A stretch of DNA of 64,000 nt from Deltaproteobacteria bacterium (GTDB taxonomy: Bacteria > Desulfobacterota_B > Binatia > UBA9968), in NCBI GenBank assembly GCA_005879255.1, contig VBKY01000035.1, positions 1 through 64,000 of the forward strand, in the 5' to 3' direction. Position 1 is the stretch's first letter. The number at the start of each line of letters is the position of its first letter. The notes under the pieces are model-generated. The model was not told the origin of the DNA, did no database searches, and was given only the letters and a program-made list of their open reading frames with translations. The position numbers and the translations under genes were made by a program. Below, one piece after another: positions 1-8,853 of the stretch.

Positions 1-111
1 CTAGGAAATATCGGCGATGAGCAAATCGAACAGATCGGCGAAAATCTACATGCTTACCAAAAGGATTTCCGCGTGATCGATAATTTTGCCTACCTGAAAA
101 AGCTGGTTTGA
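1..111 (+). CDS. C-terminal end of an unidentified protein (cut by window edge)
   Basis: An open frame enters from the left edge and ends at a TGA at 109-111, giving 36 residues that finish with FAYLKKLV. The stretch is mixed acidic and basic and looks coding, but it is too short to place in a family. It converges with the minus-strand gene at 247-1641, with a hairpin between the two. No function is proposed. Confidence 0.5.
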   Translation, partial: LGNIGDEQIEQIGENLHAYQKDFRVIDNFAYLKKLV

Positions 112-187
112 TGAACCTCCACGGGCTTACATCACCGACGGGTCGGTGTGCTCAATGGATTGAGCGTTATCGCGTTGGAAAGAGAAC

Positions 188-226
188 CAAAAAAAAGAGC
201 CGAGCGCACAGAGCGACCGGCTCTTT
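188..226 (-). terminator. Rho-independent terminator for the SBP-LysM gene
   Basis: A 9-bp perfect stem (194-202 with 218-226, AAAGAGCCG paired to CGGCTCTTT) lies 20 bases past the stop of the gene at 247-1641. On the minus strand it is followed by a run of Ts, seen as an A-run at 189-196 on the plus strand. The plus-strand gene ending at 111 may use the same hairpin less efficiently because its T tract is short. Confidence 0.8.
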
Positions 227-246
227 CGACTAACTAATTCTGTTTT

Positions 247-1641
247 CTAACTCGATTTGCCGTCCGCAGGGATCATCAGCTTCATGCCGACATAGATATA
301 GTTCGGATTCTTGAGTAGGTCTCTGTTGGCTTCGTATATTTTTTCCCACTTGTTGGGAGCGTTGTAGAATTGGTCTGCGAGCCTGCTGAGGGTATCGCCG
401 GCTTTCACCGTATATTCCTGAGAACCGGGTTTAGCGACCGATACAGACGCCTGGGCTTTATCACCCGCCGCCGGCACCTGCTTGGCGACGGGCTTGGCTT
501 TTTCCTCGCCGCCAACCGGCTTGGTCTTGGCTTCGCTGAGCGGCACCTTGGCTACCGCGGGCGTAGCCGCGGGCTCGCTTTTGGGCTGCGCCTTGGCCAC
601 CATCGGGGCGGATTTATAAACTCGATCGATAAATCCCGAGCTGTCGAGTTCTTTGATCACGCTGGCGTCGACAAACTGTTCAGGCTTGGCCGAACGAGCC
701 ACCGGATCTTTCGCGCCCAATTCGCGCAAAATAGTCTGCACGCCTTTCAGCGTCGGATACGGTTTTTCGGGCATGAGCATTAAAACGATCGACTCATAAG
801 TGTCGTCTAACACCTCCTTCTCATCCGTTCGCAGATACTTGACTAAGACATCGATTGTTTCCTTTCGGTGGGTCTTGGCGTATTGAATCCCTTCAATGTA
901 AGCGCGCATGAAGTCCCGCGCTAAATCAGGCTTCGATTTGAGCAAGGCTCGGGTCGTTGCGATGCTGGTATGTTGGTATTCCAATCCGAGCATCTGAAGA
1001 TCGGCGAGCATGGGAAATCCCATCTTTTTGGCTCTGATCGAAGTCGGCGCAGATAGCATGGCCCCTTGGACTTTGCCGGCTTCCAATGCCGCAAGCTGAG
1101 CAGGCTGGTTGCCCATCTGAAGGATTGTCACCTCTTTGTTGACATCCACGCCGTACTTATCCAGCGCGTAGCGCATCGCGAAATCCGTCGCCGATCCGTA
1201 GCGAGTGACCGCCACGGCTTTGCCCTTAAATTGATCCGGTCGGGTGATGCCCTTTTCTGTGTAAAGCTGGAACGTGAGCGTGTTGATCACTCCCGCGATA
1301 ATGACCGTGTCCGCGCCGCGCAGATTACTTTGAATAACAGCGGGCCCGGCGACGTTAGCGAAGCTGATGTCGCTGGCAACCAAAGCTTGAGCGGTTGTAG
1401 TGCCCGACTCGATTAGCACTGCTTGTACTTCCAGACCATATTTTCGGAAAAAGCCCTTGTCCTGACTCACCCACAGAGCCGCCTGGTTTCCAGATATAGA
1501 GCTGTAGGCAACATTGATTTTTTGTAACGGCCGATCGGCTGCCAACGATGCCGACGGCAGCATCATGACGACTGCACTGAACATAGTGACTGTCATTAGA
1601 AGAGCAAATCGCCCTGGCATGGACTTGAAATGTTTTCCCAT
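247..1641 (-). CDS. ABC transporter substrate-binding protein (NMT1/NitT-TauT type) fused to a C-terminal LysM domain
   Basis: The protein has 464 aa. Residues 1-35 form a signal peptide ending SASLAA. Residues about 38-340 have the fold pattern of NMT1/THI5/SsuA-like periplasmic binding proteins (KINVAYSSISG, then DKGFFRKYGLEV). A Pro/Ala/Lys-rich linker covers about 345-409, and residues 410-458 are a LysM domain (YTVKAGDTL through YVGMKLMIP). Family knowledge: the first domain binds small anionic organic ligands for ABC import, and LysM binds glycan such as peptidoglycan. I infer a binding protein tethered to the wall or used as a sensor rather than for transport, because no permease or ATPase gene is adjacent. 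It is the last gene of the row starting at 5014. The AAGGAGA site at 1648-1654 supports the ATG. Confidence 0.88.
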   Translation of the reverse strand: MGKHFKSMPGRFALLMTVTMFSAVVMMLPSASLAADRPLQKINVAYSSISGNQAALWVSQDKGFFRKYGLEVQAVLIESGTTTAQALVASDISFANVAGPAVIQSNLRGADTVIIAGVINTLTFQLYTEKGITRPDQFKGKAVAVTRYGSATDFAMRYALDKYGVDVNKEVTILQMGNQPAQLAALEAGKVQGAMLSAPTSIRAKKMGFPMLADLQMLGLEYQHTSIATTRALLKSKPDLARDFMRAYIEGIQYAKTHRKETIDVLVKYLRTDEKEVLDDTYESIVLMLMPEKPYPTLKGVQTILRELGAKDPVARSAKPEQFVDASVIKELDSSGFIDRVYKSAPMVAKAQPKSEPAATPAVAKVPLSEAKTKPVGGEEKAKPVAKQVPAAGDKAQASVSVAKPGSQEYTVKAGDTLSRLADQFYNAPNKWEKIYEANRDLLKNPNYIYVGMKLMIPADGKSS

Positions 1642-1674
1642 CGATTTTCTCCTTGTTAAGCCCTTAATGGCTGC

Positions 1675-2448
1675 TTATTCGCGATTTAGACGAGTCATCG
1701 CCGCTTTCAAGCTCGCTCTCATTCTCTCCAGAGACCGACCCAATTCACCGACCTCGTCATTGCTCTGGATGGAAACCGTTGTGTCGAGACGGCCGCGGCT
1801 GATCTCATCAGCGATGGCCTTCAAGTCCAAAATCGGCCGGATCGTTTTGCTAGCGAGCATGATCGATAAGCCAACCCCGAGGGCAAGGCAGGCGATGATC
1901 AGCCCGATAATTGGTAACAACGTGGCACGCATATCGTTTTGCACGGTTTCTTGCCACAGTCCGACGCGCACGGTTCCGAGCTGCCCGTCGAGCAGCGGCG
2001 AACGGGTTTCGTAAACGCTCTTGCCACGTACTCTGGTCACTCGCGATGCGGTGGAGGATCCACTCGCGTCTTTTAATTCGATGGGGAAGGGCTGCATGCT
2101 GCTCGCCAGCATCTCGCCTTTGGGATCCTGGATCAAAGCGTAGGCGACGCCGTCCAGGCGGCCATACTTGCCTACGAGCGCATCAAGTTCCAGCATGCCC
2201 TTGCGTGTCACCAAAGGAGCGGCGGCGTCCGCCAGGTTGGAGGCTAGAGCGGTGGAGCGGAGATCGACCTGCCTTTGCAATGCATTGTCGGTAAAATAGT
2301 AGACAATACCGATGACGAGCAGTCCCAAAACTAGTATGAGTCCGCTAAACGTCGTGCTGATTTTCCATTTGAGACCGCCGCGCTGCCAGCCGATGTTGAG
2401 CTGCTTGAAAAATTTTGAACTTTCCATAGACGCGATTTCCTGAGGCAT
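1675..2448 (-). CDS. Two-helix membrane sensor with periplasmic domain and HAMP, no output domain
   Basis: About 257 aa. A membrane helix lies near residues 30-52 (ILVLGLLVIGIVYYF). A periplasmic segment of about 125 residues, of the single-Cache size class, follows. The second helix (LLPIIGLIIACLALGVGL) leads into a HAMP domain (KTIRPILDLKAIADEI through NDEVGELGRSLERM). The chain ends right after HAMP, so no kinase, cyclase or methyl-accepting domain is attached and any signal must pass to a separate partner. An upstream ATG at 2454 is possible, but the GGAGGA at 2455-2460 would sit directly on it and is better spaced for 2448. The gene lies between the DUF4388 gene and the SBP-LysM gene with gaps of about 30 bases. 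Confidence 0.8.
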   Translation of the reverse strand: MPQEIASMESSKFFKQLNIGWQRGGLKWKISTTFSGLILVLGLLVIGIVYYFTDNALQRQVDLRSTALASNLADAAAPLVTRKGMLELDALVGKYGRLDGVAYALIQDPKGEMLASSMQPFPIELKDASGSSTASRVTRVRGKSVYETRSPLLDGQLGTVRVGLWQETVQNDMRATLLPIIGLIIACLALGVGLSIMLASKTIRPILDLKAIADEISRGRLDTTVSIQSNDEVGELGRSLERMRASLKAAMTRLNRE

Positions 2449-2482
2449 CGTCATTCCTCCAGAGAGTTGGCGATTGGTGGCG

Positions 2483-3277
2483 TTAGAAACGTTTGAAGTT
2501 CGAGATTTCCTGGAACATCGATTCCTCGAACTTGCTCTTTAGCTTACCGTCGGAGATCTCGCGACCCACGAGGCTGATCAGCTCGTCAAGCTTCGCCTCC
2601 GGCAGATTGTCCGGCGACTCGCCCAACGCTTCAATCTGATCGCGCAATACTAGTGGGGCCATCGGGCCGATCACTTCGGTCAAAATGCTCGCTACACGAT
2701 TCAGTAACGCAGGCGGCACGATATCGGCAGCTGGTTTTGTGATTGATCCAGCCGGTTCGGCGAGACCGGCTTGGTACAAGCTAAAAACCACCTTGGCGAT
2801 GTAGGCGAAGGGAATGCGCAGGATCTCGGCGATTTCCTGCACAGTACGCAGGCCGTCGAGTTTGCTCAGTACACGCCAGCCCACGTTCGGTATGGTGATC
2901 GGGCCTGTGTTATCTTCGGGTAAATTGGCGATTCGAAAGACCGCTTTGCCGGAGGGGATTACATCGAGAATGGTTTCCCACTCGCGCGTCATCGCTTTGA
3001 CTTCATCGAGAATCTCGTCAGATGTTTTGTTGATCGTCGCCGCAGGCGCTTTGCCGTTGGGATGTAGATTAAATGTTCCCTCGCCCCAAGTCACGGGATA
3101 TAGCAATGCTTTATCGCCTTCCCCAATGGGGCAGGTAGCGTGAACGATTTTTCCCTCGGTCAAATAAACTTCAACCGTTTCTTTGCCGCGGGCAAGCTTC
3201 AGCACTCCTGATTTCTTGCCACTGGTGGCAAGCAGTAGGAGGTCGGTTAAGCTGATATGTGAAAGATTTCCTTGCAT
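2483..3277 (-). CDS. DUF4388 (PATAN-like) domain protein
   Basis: The protein has 264 aa. The first ~100 residues match the DUF4388 pattern: MQGNLSHISLTDLLLLA, then GVLKLARGKETVEVYLTEGK and IVHATCPIGEGDKAL. This domain is common in deltaproteobacterial signalling proteins and is thought to act as a protein-interaction or regulatory module. The middle (about 110-175) looks like a winged-helix segment (LSKLDGLRTVQEIAEIL). The rest is helical, with no catalytic motif visible. It is probably a cytoplasmic adaptor for the HAMP sensor encoded immediately downstream; this comes from gene order only. Confidence 0.75.
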   Translation of the reverse strand: MQGNLSHISLTDLLLLATSGKKSGVLKLARGKETVEVYLTEGKIVHATCPIGEGDKALLYPVTWGEGTFNLHPNGKAPAATINKTSDEILDEVKAMTREWETILDVIPSGKAVFRIANLPEDNTGPITIPNVGWRVLSKLDGLRTVQEIAEILRIPFAYIAKVVFSLYQAGLAEPAGSITKPAADIVPPALLNRVASILTEVIGPMAPLVLRDQIEALGESPDNLPEAKLDELISLVGREISDGKLKSKFEESMFQEISNFKRF

Positions 3278-3306
3278 GACGTCCGTCCGTTAGTGAATCG
3301 GATTCG

Positions 3307-3633
3307 TTAACGGTCCTCCATGGAGCGTTTCCCATCCTTCACGCCCGAGACTTTCTTGGCCAAGTCAGCCAGCTCGTCGTGGCCGTTCAGGGTAACCTTC
3401 AAAGTCTTGATGACCGCGAGGCTCTTGCTGATTCCCACCATTTGCTCGAGAGTCGATTTTATTTGACTCTGGAGCAGATCCACTTCCTCGGTGGAGATTC
3501 CTTGTAGTTGCGACTGCAGTTCGTCGTACAGACGCGTGATGCTGTCGATCTGTCCGAGCGACTCGGTCTTTTGCGTGATGTCCTCATAGAGCCGGGAAAT
3601 ATCTTCGGTGAGATTTTGCAAATCGTTCTTCAT
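3307..3633 (-). CDS. Small coiled-coil protein of unknown function
   Basis: The protein has 108 aa and starts MKNDLQNLTEDISRLYED. It is almost entirely heptad-like helix, with no signal peptide and no cysteine. The ATG at 3631-3633 has a clear AGGAGAAA site at 3641-3648 that lies inside the end of the upstream gene. A longer frame to 3705 would only overlap the 3' end of that gene. It sits 13 bases after the membrane coiled-coil gene and 29 bases before the DUF4388 gene, so co-transcription is likely. Confidence 0.7.
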   Translation of the reverse strand: MKNDLQNLTEDISRLYEDITQKTESLGQIDSITRLYDELQSQLQGISTEEVDLLQSQIKSTLEQMVGISKSLAVIKTLKVTLNGHDELADLAKKVSGVKDGKRSMEDR

Positions 3634-3646
3634 ATCCAACTTTCTC

Positions 3647-5014
3647 CTATTTCTTTTGCTTCGTATTTGTAACTGCGCTCGACGGCCGCTCGCCTGTGCC
3701 GGCATTGCCGGTTACTTCGTGGCCGCTCGCGCGTCCGGGAGCCGAATTCGCGCTAGAGTTACTTCCCGACAGAACGGAAGACGATTTCACCTCCGATTGC
3801 ACGGCTGAATTGGCTGGAACCGATGTTTCCGGGGCTGGAGATTTGAGAAAATAAAAACCACCCAAAACCAAAGCTAAGAGGGCAAACGCTACGATACCTG
3901 CTACTTTTAGGTTTAGCGGGTTGTGGCGCTGGTATAGGTCGTATTCGCCATAATCTTTGATAATACTTTTTAGCTGGCGATCGATCTCGCCTTGTTTTGT
4001 CAAGTTTGTGACGTTTTCCTCAGCCGGCTTAGGCTGTTGCGCTTCGAGGGAGGAAATGATTTCGGTTTGCCTAACTTTGGCCGATACTTCCTCAGGCATC
4101 GCGAAGTCGCTCCGCGCCACTTCACGCAACGTGGGTGTCAGCGCCGGAGAAACTGTTGCAATTTTATGTTCGGAGGCTTTCTGCGTCGCAGGCTTTGGTG
4201 CTTTTCGCGGCGCGGACAAATTCGGCGAGCCGGCAAAATCGCCGTAGTTATGAATCAGATCGTCGAGTAGACGCTGATTGAAATTTGAGTTTGCCGCAGG
4301 GGTGGTTTTCTTTCCACGGGTCTCATCTTGGGGACGCTCAGCCAAGGTTGCATTTGTGGCGCCTTGATCACTTGTTTTTGTTACGACGTTTCGCGTTGAT
4401 GGCGGTAGTAGATCTGCTTTCTCAACGATTTGAGGTACTTCAGCCGTGGCAGCAGGGACGAGTTCCTCGTCCGTCTCGGTCAGTGCCGTGGATCGGAGCA
4501 CGGCGGCGTTTGCTTCGGCGGCCGGACTTGCTTCCAGTTGTAATAATGGGCTCGGGAGTGCTTTCATACTCTCCTGATCGGAACTGACTGTAATCGCTGC
4601 TGCGCTTTCACGCGCGGCATTCAATTGGTCGATATAAATGGCGAAGCGATGTGCACGGACTCTGATAAGCTGGACCAGCTTGTCCGCTGCGGCCAACGCA
4701 TGGAGCGTTGGGTACTTTTCCAAGCTGTCGGCATCAGCCAGGTCGAAGTTTTCATCCGGAATTGCCTCGATCGTCCGAATCACATCAGTTAGCGCCTGGC
4801 CCATGACCGCCAGGCCAGTCAACTTCAACTGCAAGAGGGAAAGCTCTCGAATCAAGTTCTCTGCCTTGGCTTGCGCACGACTCACGTCTTCGACAGAAAA
4901 ATCGTCGAGCCGCTGTTGTAGTCCTTGGATAGAGTTAAGCACCTTGCCAAACCCACCAAGTTGTGGCGCGGCAAGATTCGCGGGCACGGTTTCTTCTTTC
5001 TGAGCTGGGAGCAT
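3647..5014 (-). CDS. Single-pass membrane protein with cytoplasmic coiled-coil and long disordered linker
   Basis: About 455 aa from the ATG at 5014. An in-frame TTG at 5071 would add 19 residues, but it lies just inside the sigma-54 type promoter and lacks a ribosome site. The N-terminal ~150 residues are helical (FGKVLNSIQGLQQRLDDF). A long Pro/Ala/Ser/Thr linker is interrupted by two related short motifs (LDDLIHNYGDF and LKSIIKDYGEYDLY). One membrane helix near residue 380 (VAGIVAFALLALVLGGFYFL) is followed by a Ser-rich tail. It is the first gene after the promoter at 5076-5090. I recognise no family; a scaffold role in the envelope is a guess. Confidence 0.65.
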   Translation of the reverse strand: MLPAQKEETVPANLAAPQLGGFGKVLNSIQGLQQRLDDFSVEDVSRAQAKAENLIRELSLLQLKLTGLAVMGQALTDVIRTIEAIPDENFDLADADSLEKYPTLHALAAADKLVQLIRVRAHRFAIYIDQLNAARESAAAITVSSDQESMKALPSPLLQLEASPAAEANAAVLRSTALTETDEELVPAATAEVPQIVEKADLLPPSTRNVVTKTSDQGATNATLAERPQDETRGKKTTPAANSNFNQRLLDDLIHNYGDFAGSPNLSAPRKAPKPATQKASEHKIATVSPALTPTLREVARSDFAMPEEVSAKVRQTEIISSLEAQQPKPAEENVTNLTKQGEIDRQLKSIIKDYGEYDLYQRHNPLNLKVAGIVAFALLALVLGGFYFLKSPAPETSVPANSAVQSEVKSSSVLSGSNSSANSAPGRASGHEVTGNAGTGERPSSAVTNTKQKK

Positions 5015-5075
5015 GGGGCTAATTGTCCCTACTACGAACGTTACCGTAGGGGCTGGAACACCTGTTATCAACTAA

Positions 5076-5090
5076 GCAAAACAGTTGCCA
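5076..5090 (-). promoter_or_regulatory. Sigma-54 type promoter (-24/-12) for the 5014-247 gene row
   Basis: Read on the minus strand the site is TGGCAA-N5-TTGC, with TGGCAA at 5090-5085 and TTGC at 5079-5076. The GG and GC doublets are 12 bases apart, as in the TGGCAC-N5-TTGC consensus. The start codon at 5014 lies about 50 bases beyond the expected transcription start. A sigma-54 activator is encoded 1 kb upstream (6025-7308), which makes the match more credible. The -24 element deviates at its last base only. Confidence 0.65.
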
Positions 5091-5248
5091 CGAATGCCCT
5101 GTCGAAAACATCTGTGTTTTCAGTGCTCTATAGACATCTTTGTCCAGAAAATGCTAGATAATTCCACCAATTCTGTTCAGCGCGAACAAAATTGTACGAG
5201 CAAAAATTGCTCTATGTTTTTGGTTTTCCTGCGGAATTCGATGGCTGG

Positions 5249-6028
5249 CTAACGCGGCGCGAGTACTAAAATCTGTCTTTGTGAATCTAGTCCAACCTGG
5301 TAGCGGCTAAGAAAATCCATCCCCAATAAGCCTTCCAATCTTGGGTTGGGAGAAAAGTCATGAACCGCCACGATCAAATTGTTAACTTCGGCGTCACCGA
5401 CCTTGAGTGATTGAAGGGGGGCTAGCATCACTGAGATCAAGCCGCCCGCGGTATGGAAAACTTGCTTACCGGTCGCACGGAGGGATAAGAGATTCGCCAG
5501 GCGCCGGGAAATCACTGTGTTCGATGCCCCGGTATCAAGCATCAAGTTGCCGCGGATCGTTTGGTTAAATGTCACTGACACGATCGCCGAACCCCCTGCC
5601 ATAAGTATTGGAACCATGATCGCGCCACGTGGGGCTGCAGCAGAAGACACGCTGGGAAGGGAAACCGCGGTTGCGGAGGTTTCTCGCGGCAATGACTTGA
5701 AAAAGCTGTCGACTTTCTTAGACTGCTCGCTGTCGCCCTGTTTAATCCAACCGACCACGCCGCTTTTGGTTTTGATTAAATACCACTTGATACCGCCAGT
5801 TCCTTGAGATTCCCCGAGCGGCGTCGTGCTCTCGCCGGCCAAGAGTGCTGCGATTGGCGGCGTGCTATCGTCGGGTGTGGCATAGATGTGAATGCCGGCC
5901 GATTTTTCGGCGGTTTCTCGTGCAGGATCAGATTGCGGATGTACGTAAGAGATCGGCGACAGAGAAACCAAGAGCAGGGCAGTGGCAAATGTTGCGCGAG
6001 CCAAGTTTGCCTCGGCGAGAATTTTCAA
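5249..6028 (-). CDS. Periplasmic retropepsin-like aspartyl protease with SH3-like domain
   Basis: The protein has 259 aa. A signal peptide (about 1-32) is followed by a bacterial SH3-like segment around residues 45-97 (IHIYATPDDS, WYLIKTKSGVVGWI) and a linker rich in Ser/Ala. Residues about 140-255 form a single-lobe aspartyl protease with the active-site motif LDTGAS (D165) and the second signature LLGMDFL. One catalytic Asp per chain means the enzyme should act as a dimer, as in retroviral proteases and TIGR02281-type bacterial proteins. The start is a TTG whose last bases overlap the TGA of the activator gene, which suggests translational coupling. SH3 domains of this sort often bind cell-wall peptides. 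Confidence 0.78.
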   Translation of the reverse strand: MKILAEANLARATFATALLLVSLSPISYVHPQSDPARETAEKSAGIHIYATPDDSTPPIAALLAGESTTPLGESQGTGGIKWYLIKTKSGVVGWIKQGDSEQSKKVDSFFKSLPRETSATAVSLPSVSSAAAPRGAIMVPILMAGGSAIVSVTFNQTIRGNLMLDTGASNTVISRRLANLLSLRATGKQVFHTAGGLISVMLAPLQSLKVGDAEVNNLIVAVHDFSPNPRLEGLLGMDFLSRYQVGLDSQRQILVLAPR

Positions 6029-7308
6029 AAACTTGCCAAAGCAAATTTCTCAAGCTTGCGATACAGCGTGCGGGTCGAAATGCCCAGCGCCTCCGCTGCC
6101 TTGGCCTTGTTTCCATTGGTCTGGCGCAGCGCCTCCTCGATAACGTTTCGTTCGCCCTCTTCTATGTTGCGGATCGCCTTCGTGCCGATCTCTTCGCGCC
6201 GTCCAGTTGCATAATGCTGCAAGTTCATCGGCAGGTCGCTGATCGTGATGTAGTCACCATCGGAAACCATGACGGCGCTTTCGATCACACTCTTGAGCTC
6301 CCTGATGTTGCCCGGCCAGGGGTAGTCGAGAAACAGCGCTTTGGTGGAGCTGGTCAATTTTTTCAACGGCTTTTGAAATTGGTTGCAGGCTTGGTAAACG
6401 AAGTTGGCGATAAGCAGAATCATATCCTCTCTGCGTTCGCGCAGCGGTGGCAGAATAATACGTGCGCTGTTAAGTCGAAAGTAGAGGTCCTTGCGAAAAC
6501 CGTTACCCTGAATGGCTTCTTCGAGCTCCTTGTTGGTTGCGGCAATGATCCTAACGTCGCTCGCTTTGGGCATCGATTCGCCGACCCGATAATATTGTCG
6601 GGTTTCGAGAAAGCGCAACAGTTTGAGTTGGATTGCCGGCGCCAGATCACCGATCTCGTCTAAAAACAAGGTGCCGCCTTCGGCGGCCTCGATGAAGCCT
6701 TTTTTATTGCGATCGGCCCCCGTAAATGCGCCCCTGACGTAACCGAAGAGCTCGCTTTCGACCAATGTTTCAGGAATTGCCGTCATGTTGCAGCCCACGA
6801 AAGGCCTGTCGGCACGTGGTCCACGGCAATGGATATATTGGGCCATAACTTCTTTGCCCGTGCCGGTCTCCCCGGTAATCAAGACGGTAATATCGTGCAT
6901 GCCGTATCGGTTGGCCAAATTTAAAACTTCATGGAACTGAGGCGTATCACCGATCATCGTCGGCGCTTTAATGGTGTGGAGGTTGTTGCTGTCACTGGGT
7001 GGTAGGCTGACGTGACCGAATAAACCGTAGAGTGCCTGAGGATGATGCGGATCGTAGCAAATCAGCGCGAGACTGCTGGAGCTGCCACCCAATCGTTGCG
7101 CGAAACTGTGCCAACTCGTGTCTTGGCAAACGGCCAGATCGGCGAAGATGAATTTTTGCTGTTCGATGGGAAAAGCCATGAGCACGCGTTCGGCTTCTTC
7201 AATCGAGCGGCTGATGTGCACCGAGCAATCGCGCGCTTCGACGAATTTGGAGATGCCCGTGAGCGGCGAATCGGTCGAGTTAATGATGAGCGCGAGAGGC
7301 TTGGCCAT
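6025..7308 (-). CDS. Sigma-54 dependent transcriptional activator with degenerate receiver domain
   Basis: The protein has 427 aa. The N-terminus (1-110) has the size and strand pattern of a receiver domain, with D57 (FIFADLAV) where the phosphoacceptor should be but without the usual acidic pair. The central AAA+ domain has Walker A GETGTGKE at 146-153, GAFTGA at 193-198 (the sigma-54 contact loop) and Walker [12 protein letters not shown] at 211-221. The C-terminus is a Fis-type helix-turn-helix ([20 protein letters not shown]). It probably activates the promoter at 5076-5090 and perhaps others. It is 6 bases downstream of the AAA+ ATPase gene and overlaps the protease gene by 4 bases. Confidence 0.93.
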   Translation of the reverse strand: MAKPLALIINSTDSPLTGISKFVEARDCSVHISRSIEEAERVLMAFPIEQQKFIFADLAVCQDTSWHSFAQRLGGSSSSLALICYDPHHPQALYGLFGHVSLPPSDSNNLHTIKAPTMIGDTPQFHEVLNLANRYGMHDITVLITGETGTGKEVMAQYIHCRGPRADRPFVGCNMTAIPETLVESELFGYVRGAFTGADRNKKGFIEAAEGGTLFLDEIGDLAPAIQLKLLRFLETRQYYRVGESMPKASDVRIIAATNKELEEAIQGNGFRKDLYFRLNSARIILPPLRERREDMILLIANFVYQACNQFQKPLKKLTSSTKALFLDYPWPGNIRELKSVIESAVMVSDGDYITISDLPMNLQHYATGRREEIGTKAIRNIEEGERNVIEEALRQTNGNKAKAAEALGISTRTLYRKLEKFALASF

Positions 7309-7314
7309 GAGCGA

Positions 7315-8769
7315 TTAATCTGGCGTCGGTGCGGTCGGCAGAATAACCATGTTCTCGAGCGAATCCGCGAGAAGCTGTCGGCTAATCCGCGGCGGTGTAC
7401 CAAGATAGTTGCAGGCCGCGATGACGTGTTCGGCAATGAACTTTGGGTGAAAACCCGCAAACGGGATTTTGTACTTGATGTAAAACGAGTTGAGCAGGTA
7501 GGCCATGGTCTCTTCGGAAAATTCCAAGCCGTAGGAATCGCAAATACGCTGGAAAATTTCCTTGAATTCCTCTACCGTTGGCGGATTGATCTTCATCTTG
7601 TAATGCACGCGGCGCAACTGCGCCGGATCCATCAGCTCCTCCGGCGGAAAGTTCGTTGCAAATATTACCAGTTGATCGAATAACAACGCAAACTTCTTGC
7701 CGGTATGAAGCGTCAAATAATCGACTTTCCGCTCCAACGGAAAAATCCAGCGGTTCAGCAGTTCGTGCGGCCGTACCCTCTGACGCCCAAAGTCGTCGAT
7801 AACAAAGATGCCGCCGATCGCTTTCATCTGCAGTGGCGCCTCATAGTATTTCGAATGCGGATCAAAATCCAGATCGAGCATCTCGAGAGTCAATTCGCCG
7901 CCCGATATGAGATAGGGCCGCTTGCAGCGCACCCAGCGCGGATCGTGTTCGAGGTGTGGCAGAAACATCGGGTGAGAATCGCCGTTGGTGTTGTTGTCGC
8001 TCGTCGGAAACAACACATGGACCGAAGGATCGTAGATCTTGATAATCTGACCGTCTGCTTCAATGGCGTACGGGATATACACCGGCTGTTCAAAGGCGCT
8101 GACCAGGGCTTCGGCGATGGAGGTTTTACCGTTACCCGCCGATCCGTAAACTAATATCGCGCGACCGGAATTGGACGCCGGCCCCAAGCGGCGAACGACG
8201 TCCTCTGAAAGCACCAGGTGGGAGAGCGCTTTTTTGAGCTTATCGATGCTGATGACTTCGTTGGTGATCGTCTGCTTTTGAACTTGCGTCTGGTAGGTTT
8301 CTAAAGGCACCGGGACCGGGCCGATATACTCGCAACGGCGCAGTGCCTCGCTGGCTCTTTCTTTGCCGGCGTTGGTGAGCGCGTAGCGCATAATATTATA
8401 GTTTTTTTCGGAGGGCCCACGAATTTCGACGAGCGCCTCTTTCTTGGCAAAGGTCAAAAGTTCTTCGACGACCCAGCGGGTGAGTTTGATCTGTTCGGAG
8501 AGCTCCGGAATCGTTTGCAGTGCGGAAATATACATCGTCCGGAGGAGACAGTTGAGCAAAAAGTTCCCCTCCAGTCCGGTTTGGTCGACGCTTTTTGCTA
8601 CAGCGGGAGGTTCTTGAAGTATCGCTTCTAAGTCAGCGCGACTAATGTATCCGAGGGCAACCAAGTTGTCGCCCAAACGGCCTCCAGCAATTTTTTGCTG
8701 CTGGAGCACCTTGTTGAGTTGCTCGGCGTTTATGACACCTTTTGTTAATAACAGCTCGCCTATCGCCAT
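7315..8769 (-). CDS. AAA+ ATPase with N-terminal MshEN/GspE-N-like domain
   Basis: The protein has 484 aa. The first ~55 residues resemble the MshEN/GspE-N module of type II secretion and type IV pilus ATPases (GELLLTKGVINAEQLNKVL, LGDNLVALGYIS). This module often binds cyclic di-GMP or partner proteins. The ATPase core has Walker A GSAGNGKTS near residue 210 and a Walker B-like GGIFVIDDFG, followed by an arginine-rich stretch and a C-terminal lid. It is not a PilB/GspE enzyme, because the Asp and His boxes are absent. I infer an AAA+ protein that remodels or switches a partner in a regulated envelope process. It is transcribed with the sigma-54 activator. Confidence 0.75.
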   Translation of the reverse strand: MAIGELLLTKGVINAEQLNKVLQQQKIAGGRLGDNLVALGYISRADLEAILQEPPAVAKSVDQTGLEGNFLLNCLLRTMYISALQTIPELSEQIKLTRWVVEELLTFAKKEALVEIRGPSEKNYNIMRYALTNAGKERASEALRRCEYIGPVPVPLETYQTQVQKQTITNEVISIDKLKKALSHLVLSEDVVRRLGPASNSGRAILVYGSAGNGKTSIAEALVSAFEQPVYIPYAIEADGQIIKIYDPSVHVLFPTSDNNTNGDSHPMFLPHLEHDPRWVRCKRPYLISGGELTLEMLDLDFDPHSKYYEAPLQMKAIGGIFVIDDFGRQRVRPHELLNRWIFPLERKVDYLTLHTGKKFALLFDQLVIFATNFPPEELMDPAQLRRVHYKMKINPPTVEEFKEIFQRICDSYGLEFSEETMAYLLNSFYIKYKIPFAGFHPKFIAEHVIAACNYLGTPPRISRQLLADSLENMVILPTAPTPD

Positions 8770-8853
8770 ATAATTCGTTCTCTTTTTTAAAAAAATGTTG
8801 TCTTTAGATCCGGCAACAATTATATTGCGGTATAACCTGCAAAAAGACGTTTC

